The notes below the pieces were generated by a model. It saw nothing but the letters and a program-made list of their open reading frames with translations, was not told the DNA's origin and made no database searches. A stretch of DNA of 64,000 nt from Pseudomonas japonica (GTDB taxonomy: Bacteria; Pseudomonadota; Gammaproteobacteria; Pseudomonadales; Pseudomonadaceae). Location: contig NZ_FZOL01000018.1 of the NCBI RefSeq assembly GCF_900188455.1, forward strand, positions 92,974 to 156,973, in the 5' to 3' direction. Made by a program: the position numbers and the translations under genes. This document shows positions 25,322-35,600 of the stretch, one piece after another; positions within the stretch are counted from its first letter, which is position 1; each line of letters begins with the position of its first letter.

Positions 25322-26266
25322 ATGCCCAGTCAACTGTTGGCCGCGCCCGGCATCCGCATCAGCCTCGCCGAGCTGATCGAGATGCGCCATCGGGTGCGCG
25401 AGGTCCGCATCTTTTCCGCCCCCGGCCAGCGCAGCCCGCTGGTCGGCCTGCACCATTCGCGGCTGCGCGGGCGCGGCGTGGATTTCGACCAGGTGCGCGT
25501 GTACCAGGCCGGAGACGACGTGCGCAACATCGACTGGCGGGTCACCGCGCGCACCCAGGAGCCGCACACCAAGCTGTTCCATGAGGAACGCGAACGGCCG
25601 ATCTTCATCATGGTCGAGCAGAGCCGGCGGCTGTTCTTCGGCTCCGGGCTGATGTTCAAGTCGGTCCTCGCCGCCCAGGCCGCGGCGCTGTTCGGCTGGG
25701 CCGCGCTGGGCCACAACGACCGCATCGGCGGCCTGGTCTTCGGCGACAACGAGCACCACGAGATCAAGCCGCGGCGCAGCAAGCAGAGCCTGCTGCAACT
25801 GCTCAACCGCCTGGCCAGGGTCAACCAGGCGCTGCATACCGAGGCCGTGCCGCAAGGCGACAACCTCGGCATCGCCCTGCGCCGCGCCCGCGAGGTGCTG
25901 CGCCCGGGCAGCCTGGCGATCATCCTGTGCGACGAACGCGCGCTGAACCCCAGCGTCGAGCAGCAACTGAGCCTGCTGTCGCGGCATTGCGACCTGCTCC
26001 TGCTGCCGCTCTCCGACCCCCTCGACCACGCCCTGCCCGCCGCGGGCCTGCTGCGCTTCGCCCAGCGCGGCGCGCAACTGGAGCTGGACACCCTGGACAG
26101 CAACCTGCGCCAGAGCTACCGGCAGCAGAGCGAGGCGCGCATCGAGCGCTGGGAAATGCTCGCGCAGAAACTGCGGGTGGTGCTGATGCCGCTGAGCACC
26201 CAGAGCGAGATGATCGAGCAGTTGCGCGAATACCTCGATCCGCAACGGGCGGGCAAGCCGCGATGA
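25322..26266 (+). CDS. DUF58-domain protein of the moxR-bat operon
   Basis: 314 residues. The DUF58 signature is RVYQAGDDVRNIDWRVTART near residue 60. The rest is a VWA-like fold without a complete MIDAS (FIMVEQSRRLFFGSG in place of DxSxS). No membrane segment is seen, so it is probably cytoplasmic. DUF58 proteins always travel with MoxR and probably link the ATPase to the membrane VWA proteins. The start lies 4 bases after moxR; the stop overlaps the next start in ATGA. Confidence 0.92.
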   Translation: MPSQLLAAPGIRISLAELIEMRHRVREVRIFSAPGQRSPLVGLHHSRLRGRGVDFDQVRVYQAGDDVRNIDWRVTARTQEPHTKLFHEERERPIFIMVEQSRRLFFGSGLMFKSVLAAQAAALFGWAALGHNDRIGGLVFGDNEHHEIKPRRSKQSLLQLLNRLARVNQALHTEAVPQGDNLGIALRRAREVLRPGSLAIILCDERALNPSVEQQLSLLSRHCDLLLLPLSDPLDHALPAAGLLRFAQRGAQLELDTLDSNLRQSYRQQSEARIERWEMLAQKLRVVLMPLSTQSEMIEQLREYLDPQRAGKPR

Positions 26267-26757
26267 ATCCACTGGCGCAACTGCAACCGCTGATCGCCCC
26301 ACCGCCGATCAGCGCCTGGCCACCGGCCCCGGGCTGGTGGGCACTGCTGCTGATCCTGCCGCTGCTCGGCTGGGGCGCCTGGCGCCTGCGCCACTGGCGG
26401 CCGCGCCAGGCCCCGGTGCCGCGCGCCGAGCAGCCACTGGACCCGATCCGCGTCGCCGCCCTGGCGGAGCTGGCGCAACTGCCCAAACCCTACGACGGCG
26501 CACCGGCCGGCGCCTGGCTGCAGCAGATCAACGCCCTGCTCAAGCGCCTGTGCCGCAACCATTACCCGGACAGCCACAGCCACACCCTCAATGGCCGCAA
26601 ATGGCTGGCCTTTCTCGACAACCGTTGCCCGGCCGCCGGGCTGACCCGCTGGATGATCCTCGTCGAGGGCACCTACAAGCCCGAATGCCGCCTCGACGAC
26701 AAGGCCATCGCCGGACTCAACCAGGCGGTCGAAACCTGGATTCGCAAGCATGTTTGA
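26263..26757 (+). CDS. DUF4381-domain membrane protein
   Basis: 164 residues with one membrane segment near residues 24-42 (APGWWALLLILPLLGWGAW) and a basic, cytoplasmic C-terminal domain (INALLKRLCRNHYPDSHSHT). It matches the DUF4381 position and length in moxR-bat operons. It overlaps DUF58 by ATGA and the next gene by 8 bases. No catalytic role is known. Confidence 0.88.
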   Translation: MNPLAQLQPLIAPPPISAWPPAPGWWALLLILPLLGWGAWRLRHWRPRQAPVPRAEQPLDPIRVAALAELAQLPKPYDGAPAGAWLQQINALLKRLCRNHYPDSHSHTLNGRKWLAFLDNRCPAAGLTRWMILVEGTYKPECRLDDKAIAGLNQAVETWIRKHV

Positions 26758-27838
26758 ACTGGCCTGGCCGTGGGTCTTCGCCCTGCTGCCGCTGCCCTGG
26801 CTGGCGCGCCTGCTGCTGCCGGCGGCGGACAGCGGCGAGCCGGTGCTCAAGGTCAGCTTCCTCGACGAACTGGAAGGCCTGGCCGGACGCCGCGCGCGCC
26901 TCAACCTGCCGACCTGGCGCCAGCAGGCGCCGTTCGTGCTGGTCTGGCTCCTGCTGCTGTGCGCCGCGGCACGCCCGCAATGGCTCGGCGAGCCATTGCC
27001 GGTAGCCGCCAGCGGCCGTGACCTGCTGGTGGCGGTGGACGTTTCCGGCTCGATGGATTTCCCCGACATGAGCTGGCAGGGCGAGGAAGTCAGCCGACTG
27101 GCCCTGGTCAAGGAACTGCTCGGCGACTTCCTGCAGCAGCGCGAAGGCGACCGGGTCGGCCTGATCCTGTTCGGCAGCCAGGCCTATCTGCAGGCGCCGC
27201 TGACCTTCGACCGGCGCACCGTGCGCAACTTCCTCGACGATGCGCAGATCGGCATCGCCGGCAAGAACACCGCGATCGGCGACGCCATCGGCCTGGCGGT
27301 GAAACGCCTGCGCCTGCGTCCCACCGACAGCCGCGTGCTGATCCTGGTCACCGACGGCGCCAACAACGGCGGGCAGATCCATCCACTCACCGCCGCGCGC
27401 CTGGCCGCCCAGGAGAGCATCCGCATCTACACCATCGGTATCGGCGCCAGCGCCGAGGAAAGCGGCACCCTCGGCCAGCTTGGCCTGAATCCGAGCCTCG
27501 ACCTCGACGAAGCCTCGTTGCGCGAGATCGCCCAGATCACCCATGGCGAGTACTTCCGGGCCCGCGATGGCGCCGAACTGAAGACCATCGGCGACACCCT
27601 CGACCTGCTCGAACCGGTGGAGCAGCAACCGACCCAGGCCCGCACCGCCGAGGCGCTCTACGCCTGGCCACTGGCCGCGGCGCTGCTGCTGAGCATCGCC
27701 CTGGTGATCCGCGAGCGCTGGCCCGACCATCTGTTGCAACGCCTGCTGCAGCGTCTGCTGCGGCGTCCGGACTTCCTCCAGCCGCACCCGGAATGGCGCC
27801 AGCGCCTCAAGCGCCTGCGCCTGCGGAGGCGCCGATGA
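26750..27838 (+). CDS. BatA-like VWA-domain membrane protein
   Basis: 362 residues. N-terminal membrane segments near 7-25 and 60-75 and a C-terminal one near 305-322 anchor a VWA domain. The MIDAS is intact: DVSGSMDF at 97-104 and TDGANNGG at about 201-208, so it can bind a metal and a ligand acidic group. The C-terminus is very basic (RLKRLRLRRRR). It is the active VWA member of the pair in this operon. It overlaps neighbours by 8 bases upstream and 4 bases downstream. Confidence 0.92.
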   Translation: MFELAWPWVFALLPLPWLARLLLPAADSGEPVLKVSFLDELEGLAGRRARLNLPTWRQQAPFVLVWLLLLCAAARPQWLGEPLPVAASGRDLLVAVDVSGSMDFPDMSWQGEEVSRLALVKELLGDFLQQREGDRVGLILFGSQAYLQAPLTFDRRTVRNFLDDAQIGIAGKNTAIGDAIGLAVKRLRLRPTDSRVLILVTDGANNGGQIHPLTAARLAAQESIRIYTIGIGASAEESGTLGQLGLNPSLDLDEASLREIAQITHGEYFRARDGAELKTIGDTLDLLEPVEQQPTQARTAEALYAWPLAAALLLSIALVIRERWPDHLLQRLLQRLLRRPDFLQPHPEWRQRLKRLRLRRRR

Positions 27839-29559
27839 TCGAGGTCCTGCCGCATTTCATGCGTCCGCTGTGGCTGCTGACGCTGCCGCTGTTCGGCTGG
27901 CTGCTGTGGAAGCTCTGGCATCGGCAGAAACGCGCCGGCCGCTGGCAGATGATCCTGCCGCCAGCCTTCCATGGCGTGCTGCTCGGCGGCGGCAGCGGTC
28001 ATGCCAGCAAACTGCCCTGGGTTGCCCTCGGCCTGGCCTGGCTGCTCGGCGTCCTGGCCCTGCTCGGGCCGAGCTGGCAACGCCTGGAGGAAACCCGCCA
28101 GCGCCCCGCCGATCCGCTGGTGATCCTCCTCGAACTGACCCCGGCGATGCTCGCTGAAGACAGCCCGCCGACCCGCCTGGAGCAGGCACGGCGGAAGATC
28201 CTCGACCTCCTCGAACACCGCCGCGACAGCCAGACCGCCATCGTCGTCTATGCCGGCAGCGCGCACACGCTGGTGCCGCTGTCCGACGACCTCGGCACCA
28301 GCCGCAACCTTCTCGAAGCGCTGGAGCCGGGGATCATGCCGGAACCCGGGCAGCGCGCCGACCTCGCCGTGCGCAAGGCCCTGACCCTGCTCGCCCAGGG
28401 CGCGCTGGGCCAGGGCCGGCTGCTGCTGATCGCCTCGGCGCTGAGCGATGAAGAACGCCAGGGTATCGCCCAGGCCCTGAACCGAGACGGGCCCGACCTG
28501 TTGATGCTGGGTGTCGGCAGCGCCGAGGGCGCGCCGGTGAAACAGGCCAATGGCGAACTGCTCAAGGACGCCGACGGCGCGATCCTAATGCCCCGGCTGG
28601 ACAGCTCCAGCCTCAAGCGCTTCGTCGCCGAGTTCGGCGGCCGCTACCGTCACGCCCGCATCGATGACCTCGACCTGCGCGGCCTCGGCCTGTTCGACAA
28701 GCCGAAAGCCCTGGGCAACGACGGCCAGACCGTGCAGCTCGATACCTGGGCCGACCAGGGCTACTGGCTGCTCCTGCCGCTGCTGGTGCTGGCCGCCTGT
28801 GCCGGGCGGCGTGGCTGGCTGTTCTGCCTGCCGCTGCTGTTCTGCCTGCCGCAGCCCTCGCAGGCCTTCGAATTCAGCGACCTGTGGCGACGTCCCGATC
28901 AGCAGGGCCAGCATCTGCTGGAGAAAAAGCGCCCGGCGCAGGCGGCGAAATATTTCCAGGACCCGCAATGGAAAGGCTGGGCCCTCTACGAAGCCGGCGA
29001 CTATGCCGGCGCGGCGCGCCAGTTCGCCCTCGACGACAGCGCCAGCGGCCACTACAACCGTGGCAATGCCCTGGCCCGCGGCGGTGAACTGGAAGCAGCG
29101 GCGGATGCCTACGAAGAGGCCCTGGAACGCCAGCCCGATCTGCAACCGGCACTGACCAACAAGGCCCTGGTGGAGCAACTGCTGCAACAGCGCCAGCAGG
29201 AACAGACGCCACCGCCCGCAGAGCAGCCGGCGGAAAACCCGCAACAGCCGGGCCAGCCGATCCCAGGCGAGAACAGCGACAACGAGCAACAGAACAGCGA
29301 GCAGCACGAGGCCGGACAAACCGCCGAGGAGCCCGCGCAGACCCAGGACCAGGGGACCAGCCAGACCCCGCAGACGGCCACCGACAGTGACGACGAGTCC
29401 GTCACCCGGCCGCCGCAGCGTCCCACCGGCAGCACGCTCGACGCCGAACAGCGGCAGGCCCTGGAACAATGGCTGCGGCAGATCCCGGACAATCCGTCAC
29501 AATTGCTGCGGCGCAAATTCTGGTACGAACAGCAACAACTTCAGGAAACCCATCGATGA
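27835..29559 (+). CDS. BatB/BatC-like VWA + TPR membrane protein
   Basis: 574 residues, a fusion of two activities that are separate Bat proteins elsewhere. N-terminal membrane segments (FMRPLWLLTLPLFGWLLWKL) and a VWA domain at about 90-285 come first; then membrane segments near 310-340, a TPR region (AQAAKYFQDPQWKGWALYEA; GHYNRGNALARGGELEAAAD) and a 110-residue Gln/Glu/Pro-rich tail. The VWA MIDAS is degenerate: LELTPAM stands where DxSxS is expected, so metal binding is doubtful. The tail is likely disordered and periplasmic or cytoplasmic, not determined. It overlaps both neighbours by 4 bases. Confidence 0.9.
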   Translation: MIEVLPHFMRPLWLLTLPLFGWLLWKLWHRQKRAGRWQMILPPAFHGVLLGGGSGHASKLPWVALGLAWLLGVLALLGPSWQRLEETRQRPADPLVILLELTPAMLAEDSPPTRLEQARRKILDLLEHRRDSQTAIVVYAGSAHTLVPLSDDLGTSRNLLEALEPGIMPEPGQRADLAVRKALTLLAQGALGQGRLLLIASALSDEERQGIAQALNRDGPDLLMLGVGSAEGAPVKQANGELLKDADGAILMPRLDSSSLKRFVAEFGGRYRHARIDDLDLRGLGLFDKPKALGNDGQTVQLDTWADQGYWLLLPLLVLAACAGRRGWLFCLPLLFCLPQPSQAFEFSDLWRRPDQQGQHLLEKKRPAQAAKYFQDPQWKGWALYEAGDYAGAARQFALDDSASGHYNRGNALARGGELEAAADAYEEALERQPDLQPALTNKALVEQLLQQRQQEQTPPPAEQPAENPQQPGQPIPGENSDNEQQNSEQHEAGQTAEEPAQTQDQGTSQTPQTATDSDDESVTRPPQRPTGSTLDAEQRQALEQWLRQIPDNPSQLLRRKFWYEQQQLQETHR

Positions 29560-31175
29560 GCCGCGTCTGCGCCTTCGTCTTCAGCCTTTTCTTCGTCTTG
29601 CCGGCCCTGGCCCAGGGGCTGCTGGCCAGCGTCGACCGCAGCCAACTGAGCACCGCGGAGACCCTGGAACTGACCCTGGAAATCCGCGATGTCACCCAGT
29701 TCGGCAAACCGGACCTGGCGCCGCTGCAGGCGGATTTCGAAGTCCGCGGCACGCGCCAGCTCAACAGCCTCAACACCCTCGACGGACAGAACGAAGCCAC
29801 CACGCGCTGGGTCGTGACCCTGATGCCGCGACGCGCCGGAACCCTGGAAATCCCCGCGCTGCACCTCGGCGAACTGCACAGCGAGCCGATCCAGCTGCAG
29901 GTCCAGACCGCCGAAGACACCCCGGTCACCCTCCTCGCCCCGGTGTTCATCGAGGCCAGCCTCGACCAGAGCAGCGTCTACGTGCAGGCCCAGGCGGTGC
30001 TGACCCTGCGCATCTACCATTCGGTGTCGCTGTACGACGACAGCAGCCTCAGCCCGCTGCAGCTCGACGGAGTGAAGATCGAACCGCTGGGCGAGTCGCG
30101 TACCTACGAGAAGCTGATCAACGGCATTCGCCATGGCGTGATCGAGATGCGCTATGCCCTGTATCCGCAGCAGAGCGGCGAAGTCACGGTGCCGGCCCTG
30201 ACCTTCAGCGCCACCAGCGCCGGTGCCGACAGCGAGCGTTCCGACGCCGCCGGCAACAGCCAGGTGCGGGTCGCCTCGCGGGAGCTGCCGCTGCGGGTCA
30301 AGCCGATTCCCCCCGGCTACCCGGCCGGCGCGCCATGGCTGCCGGCGCGCAGCCTGACCCTGGAAGAACACTGGAGCCCCGACCCGACGCAGACGCCGGT
30401 GCAGATTGGCGACTCGCTGACCCGCGGCGTCACGATCAAGGCCGAGGGCCTGTCCAGCACCCAGCTGACGCCCCTGCCCGGCATCGAAGTCAACGGCCTG
30501 CGCCGCTACCCGGACCAGCCGCAACTGCGCAACCAGATCGACGAACGCGGCTTGATCGGCAGCCGCGAGGAACGCGAGGCGCTGGTCCCGACCCACAGTG
30601 GCAGGCTGGAGCTGCCGAGCCTCGAAGTGGTGTGGTGGAACACCCGCGAGGACCATCTGGAACACAGCAGCCTGCCGGCGCGCAGCCTGAACGTGCAGGA
30701 CAATCCGGCGCTGAGCGCGGATACCCCGAGCGTGGTCACGGACCCGGGCAGCCGGCTGCTGTGGCCGTGGCAACTGAGCACGCTGATCCTGGCGCTGACC
30801 ACCATCGCCGGTTTCGCCCTGTGGTGGCGCGCCCGTTCGCAACCGGCGGTGGCCCGGGCGATCCAGGCCGGCCCCAGCCCGCGCACCTTGCTCGACGACC
30901 TCAAGCGTGCCTGCCAGGCCAACGACCCGCAGGCCACCCGCCAGGCCCTGGACGCCTGGGCCCGGCAGCAGCCGCAGACCCTGGCCGACATGGCGGCGCG
31001 TTTCGTGCCGCTGTCGGATGCGCTGGATGGATTGAACAGCGCCTTGTACAGCGAGGCGGGGCAGTACTGGCAGGGCGAGGACCTGTGGCGGGCGATCAGC
31101 ACCATCCCGACGGCGGAACAGGCGCAGCCGGCGCAGGGCGAAAACGGCAGCCTGCCGCCGCTGTACCCAAAATAA
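29556..31175 (+). CDS. BatD-like protein (oxygen-tolerance family)
   Basis: 539 residues. A signal peptide (MSRVCAFVFSLFFVLPALAQ) precedes immunoglobulin-like beta domains of the BatD type (LLASVDRSQLSTAETLELTL; FEVRGTRQLNSLNTLDGQNE). One membrane segment near 410-427 (STLILALTTIAGFALWWRA) is followed by a cytoplasmic helical tail. BatD completes the moxR-DUF58-DUF4381-VWA-VWA/TPR set. In Bacteroides and Leptospira such operons were linked to aerotolerance, but a general role in envelope protein maturation is as likely. A 42-base-arm inverted repeat starts 22 bases after the stop. Confidence 0.92.
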   Translation: MSRVCAFVFSLFFVLPALAQGLLASVDRSQLSTAETLELTLEIRDVTQFGKPDLAPLQADFEVRGTRQLNSLNTLDGQNEATTRWVVTLMPRRAGTLEIPALHLGELHSEPIQLQVQTAEDTPVTLLAPVFIEASLDQSSVYVQAQAVLTLRIYHSVSLYDDSSLSPLQLDGVKIEPLGESRTYEKLINGIRHGVIEMRYALYPQQSGEVTVPALTFSATSAGADSERSDAAGNSQVRVASRELPLRVKPIPPGYPAGAPWLPARSLTLEEHWSPDPTQTPVQIGDSLTRGVTIKAEGLSSTQLTPLPGIEVNGLRRYPDQPQLRNQIDERGLIGSREEREALVPTHSGRLELPSLEVVWWNTREDHLEHSSLPARSLNVQDNPALSADTPSVVTDPGSRLLWPWQLSTLILALTTIAGFALWWRARSQPAVARAIQAGPSPRTLLDDLKRACQANDPQATRQALDAWARQQPQTLADMAARFVPLSDALDGLNSALYSEAGQYWQGEDLWRAISTIPTAEQAQPAQGENGSLPPLYPK

Positions 31176-31196
31176 CCCGACGGTCCTGCACCGCAC

Positions 31197-31307
31197 CGTA
31201 GGAGCTGGCTTGCCTGCGAAGGACCGCAAAGCGGTCCCGGTTCCCGATCCAGAGTCAGGCAATCAGGGACCGCTTTGCGGTCCTTCGCAGGCAAGCCAGC
31301 TCCTACG
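31197..31307. repeat. REP-like inverted repeat pair 2 (CTGGCTTGCC subtype)
   Basis: Arms 31197-31238 and 31266-31307 are exact reverse complements over 42 bases, with a 27-base centre. The arms start CGTAGGAGCTGGCTTGCCTG, as in repeat 1. It lies directly after the moxR-bat operon. Confidence 0.92.
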
Positions 31308-31399
31308 GATCGTGCAAGGCCCCAGTTCGGATAAAACCTCGCAACATTCAGGTACCATACCCGGCTTTATCTCTCGCCCAGATCACCCCGGGACTACCC

Positions 31400-32641
31400 A
31401 TGCGTCTGTTTCACACCTCCGACTGGCATCTGGGGCAAACCCTGCACGGCCAGGAGCGCGATTTCGAACATGCCTGCTTCCTCGACTGGCTGCTCGGCCA
31501 GCTGAAGCTGCGCCAACCCGATGCCCTGCTGATCGCCGGCGACGTCTTCGACACGGTCAACCCGCCGGTCAAGGCCCAGGAACGCCTCTACGACTTCATC
31601 GTCCAGGCCCACGAGCAGCAGCCGGGGCTGACCATCGTGATGATCGCCGGCAACCACGACTCCGGCTCGCGCATCGAACTGCCCGCCGCGCTGATGCGCC
31701 GCCTGCGCACCCACGCCCTCGGCCGCGTGCAGTGGCTGGACGACGGCGAGCTGGACGCCGAACGTCTGCTGGTGCCGCTGACCAACGCCAAAGGCAAGGT
31801 CCATGGCTGGTGCCTGGCCCTGCCCTTCCTGCGCCCGGCGGAAGTCACCGGGGCGCTGCTCGGCGACGATTACCTGCGCGGCATCGCCCAGGTCCATGAA
31901 AAACTCATTGCCGCCGCCCTGGCCAAACGCGAGCCGAAGCAGGCGCTGATCGCCATCAGCCACGCCCACATGGCCGGCGGCTCGGTGTCCGAGGACTCCG
32001 AGCGCAGCCTGATCATCGGCAACGCCGAGGCCCTGCCCGCCAGCCTGTTCGGCAGCGAGATCGGCTATGTCGCCCTCGGTCATCTGCACAAGCCGCAGCA
32101 AGTCAACGGCGAGGAACGCATCCGCTATTGCGGCTCGCCGATCCCGCTGTCGTTCTCGGAAATCAACTACCCGCACCAGATTCTCGAAATCGAGTTCAAG
32201 GGCGCCAGCCTGGTCAGCGTCGAGAGCCGCCGCGTGCCGCGGGCCGTGGCCCTTCAGCGGGTCGGGCCGGCGCCGCTGGTGGAGGTGCTCGCGCAACTGG
32301 GCGAACTGGCCGAACCCGACCTGCTCGACGATCCGCAGCGCCAGCCGTGGCTGGAAGTCCGCGTGCAGCTGGACGAACCGCAGCCCGACCTGCGCCAGCA
32401 GATCGAGACCGCCCTGCAGGGCAAGGCCGTGCGCCTGGTGCGCATCGCCGCCGAGTATGCCGGGCGCGCCACCGGCGAGGGCGATGACGACGAGCGCCTG
32501 ATGGAACTCAGCCAACTGCGTCCGGAAGACCTCTTCGCCCGCGCCTGGGAGCAGAGCTACGGCAGCATCGCCGACGAGCGGACCCTGGCCGATTTCGCCC
32601 TGCTCCTGCAGGAAGTCCAGCAAGAGGAGGAGCCGGCATGA
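31400..32641 (+). CDS. sbcD: SbcD, nuclease subunit of SbcCD (Mre11 homologue)
   Basis: 413 residues. Metallophosphatase motifs in order: DWHLGQTLHG at 8-17, GDVFDTVNPP near 49, AGNHDSGSRI near 84, SHAHMAGG near 190 and LGHLHKPQQ near 228. With SbcC it forms the Mn-dependent nuclease that cuts hairpins and blocked DNA ends. The start gives the standard MRLFHTSDWHLGQ. It overlaps sbcC by 4 bases (ATGA). Confidence 0.96.
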   Translation: MRLFHTSDWHLGQTLHGQERDFEHACFLDWLLGQLKLRQPDALLIAGDVFDTVNPPVKAQERLYDFIVQAHEQQPGLTIVMIAGNHDSGSRIELPAALMRRLRTHALGRVQWLDDGELDAERLLVPLTNAKGKVHGWCLALPFLRPAEVTGALLGDDYLRGIAQVHEKLIAAALAKREPKQALIAISHAHMAGGSVSEDSERSLIIGNAEALPASLFGSEIGYVALGHLHKPQQVNGEERIRYCGSPIPLSFSEINYPHQILEIEFKGASLVSVESRRVPRAVALQRVGPAPLVEVLAQLGELAEPDLLDDPQRQPWLEVRVQLDEPQPDLRQQIETALQGKAVRLVRIAAEYAGRATGEGDDDERLMELSQLRPEDLFARAWEQSYGSIADERTLADFALLLQEVQQEEEPA

Positions 32642-35600
32642 AGATCCTCGCCATCCGCCTGAAGAACCTGGCCTCGCTGGCCGGTCCCTTCGAAGTCGAT
32701 TTCACCGCCGAACCGCTGGCCAGCGCCGGACTGTTCGCCATCACCGGACCTACCGGCGCCGGCAAGAGCACCCTGCTCGATGCCCTGTGCCTGGCACTGT
32801 TCGGCACGGTGCCGCGGCTGGACAACATCGGCCGGGAAACCAAGGTCCCCGATGCCGACGGCGAAATCCTCACCAACGACCCGCGCACCCTGCTGCGGCG
32901 CGGCACCGGCAGCGCCTTCGCCGAGGTGGATTTCGTCGGTATCGACGGCCGCCGCTACCGTGCCCGCTGGGAAGCCAACCGCGCCCGCGACAAGGCCAAC
33001 GGCAAGCTGCAGGGCAGCCGCCAGAGCCTGCACGACCTCGACAGCCAGCAACTGCTGAGCAATCAGAGCAAGCGCGAATACGAGCAACTGATCGAAGCCC
33101 GCCTGGGTCTCAACTTCGCCCAGTTCACCCGCGCGGTGATGCTGGCCCAGAGCGAGTTCAGCGCGTTCCTCAAGGCCGACGACAAGGAACGCAGCGAACT
33201 GCTGGAAAAGCTCACCAATACGGCGATCTACAGCCAGCTGGGCCGTCGCGCCTTCATCAAGGCGCGGGAAGCCAAGGATACGCACGACACGCTGGAGCGG
33301 GACGCCAGTGGCGTCCTGCCGATGAGCGAAGAGGAGCGCGCCGCGCTCGATGAAAACCTCGCCGCCGCCCAGCAGCGACTCAAGGAAGAACAGGCGCGAC
33401 AACGCCAGCTCGAACAGCAGCGCAACTGGCTCAACGAGCTGCAGGCGCTGCAGGTGCAACAGCGCAGCGCCGCCGAAGCCCTCGCCAATGCCCGCCAGGA
33501 ATGGGAGCAACTGGCCGGCGAACGCCTGAACCTGACCCGTCTGGAGCAACTGGCACCCCAGCGTCACCAGTTCGCCCGGCGCCAGGACGTGCTGAACCAG
33601 CTGACGCCGCTGGCCAGCGCGCTGGAACAACAGCGTCGCCAGCAGCGCGAACTGGACGAGCGCCAGGCGCAACTGGAGCAGGCCCTGAACGCGGCCCGCG
33701 AAGCCCTGGCCGGAGCCCGCGAACAACAGCACGAGAATGCCCCGCGCCTGCGCGAAGCCTTCAACATCCAGAACAACCTGAGCCGTCTGGAACAGGACCT
33801 CAAGCGCGATCGCGACGCCAGCCAGCAGGTGCAACAGGCCTGCGCGGATGGCCAGGCGCAGTTGGCGGCGCTGATCGAACACCAGCAGCGCCACGAACAG
33901 ACCCTGGCGTCCATCGGTGCTCAGTTGGAGCAAAGCGCGGCGCTCGCCGACCTGGGTGGCTCCTGGAATGCCTATCGCGGCCAGTTGCAGCAGGTGATGC
34001 TCACCGCCAATCGCCTGGGCAAGGGCCGCGAAGAACTGCCGGCCCTGCAGCAACGCGCCGAAACCCAGGCCCGCCAGTGCGCGGAGCTGCGCAATGCGCT
34101 GGAGCTGCTGTTCAAGGAAGCCGACGCCGAGCCACAGGCCCTCGCCGAACAGATCGGTCTGCTCGGCACCCTGCTGCAGGACAATCGCAAGCTGCAGCGC
34201 GGCTTCGAATCGCTGGCGCAGTTGTGGAACCGCCAGCAGGAGGTCGAACAGCGCCTGCACGCCCTCGGCGAACGCCAGCAGGTCGCCCAGCAGCAACATA
34301 CGGACCTGATGGCCGCCGGCCTGCAGGGCAAGCAGGAAAAGATCGCCGCCGAACAGGCCCTGACCCTGACCCGCCAGTTGCTCGAACGCCAGCGTCTGGC
34401 CCGCAGCGCCAGCGTCGAGGAACTGCGCGCGCAACTGCGGGACGAGCAGCCCTGCCCGGTCTGCGGCAGCCTGGAGCACCCGTATCACCAGCCGGAAGCG
34501 CTGCTGGAGAACCTCGCCCGTCACGACCAGGACGAGGAAGCCAATGCCCAGCGCGCCGTCGACGAACTGAACCAGAAGCTCGACGACCTGCGCTCGCAGC
34601 TCGGCAGCGTCAAGGGCCAGCTCAAGGAATACCAGCACCAGCAGGAGCAGTTGAACGCCCAGGTCCTGGCCCTGGCCCCGGAACTGCAGGGTCACGCGCT
34701 TTATCCACAGCTGGCCGCACACGACACCGCCGCACGGAGCAAATGGCTCGACCTGCAACTGCGCCGGCTGAACGACGATATCGCCCGCGACGAGCAGCGC
34801 CAGAGCGCCCTGCTCAACCTGCAACAGAACGCCGCGCGCCTGCAGCACGAACTGCAGCAGGCCAGCGAAGCCAGCCAGCAGGCGACCCGGCAACTGAACC
34901 AGCAACTGGATGCCCTGGGCACCGACGAGCAACGCCTGCAGCAGGACCTGGCGCCGTTCGCAAGCCTGCTGCCGGCGGACATCTTCGCCGCGCTGCAAGA
35001 GGATCCGGCACCGACCTTCCTCGACCTCGACCAGCGCCTGAGCGCGCGCAAGCAACTGCTCGAACAGCAGCAGGAAGAGCAGGAAGAGCTGGCGCAGCGC
35101 CTGAAACAGCGGGAAAGCGACGACGCGAAACAGCAGGAGCGCCAGCGCGAACTGGACAAACTGCAACAACAGCTCGTGGCCCTCGAAGTCCAGCAGCAAC
35201 AGGCCCGCGAAGCGCTCGGCGCACTCATCGGTGAACACCGCGACGCCGAGCACTGGCAGCAACAACTGGAGCAGGCCGTGGAACAGGCGCGCGCCGCCGA
35301 AACCACGAGCAACCAGCAACTGCAGGAAGCCCGTACCGAAGCCGCGGCCCTCACCAGCGAACTGAAGGCGCGGGAAGAACAGCACCTGACCCTCGATCAG
35401 GAGCGCCAGCACCTGGATGCAGCCATCGGGCAATGGCGCGAGGCCCATCCGGAGCTGGATGAACAGGGGCTCGATACCCTGCTGGGCATGGACGACGAGC
35501 AGGTCGCGCAGTTGCGCCAGCGCCTGCAAACGGCGGAAAAAACCGTGGAACAGGCCGGCGTACGGGTGCAGGAACGCGACGAGCGGGTGCAGCAGCACCA

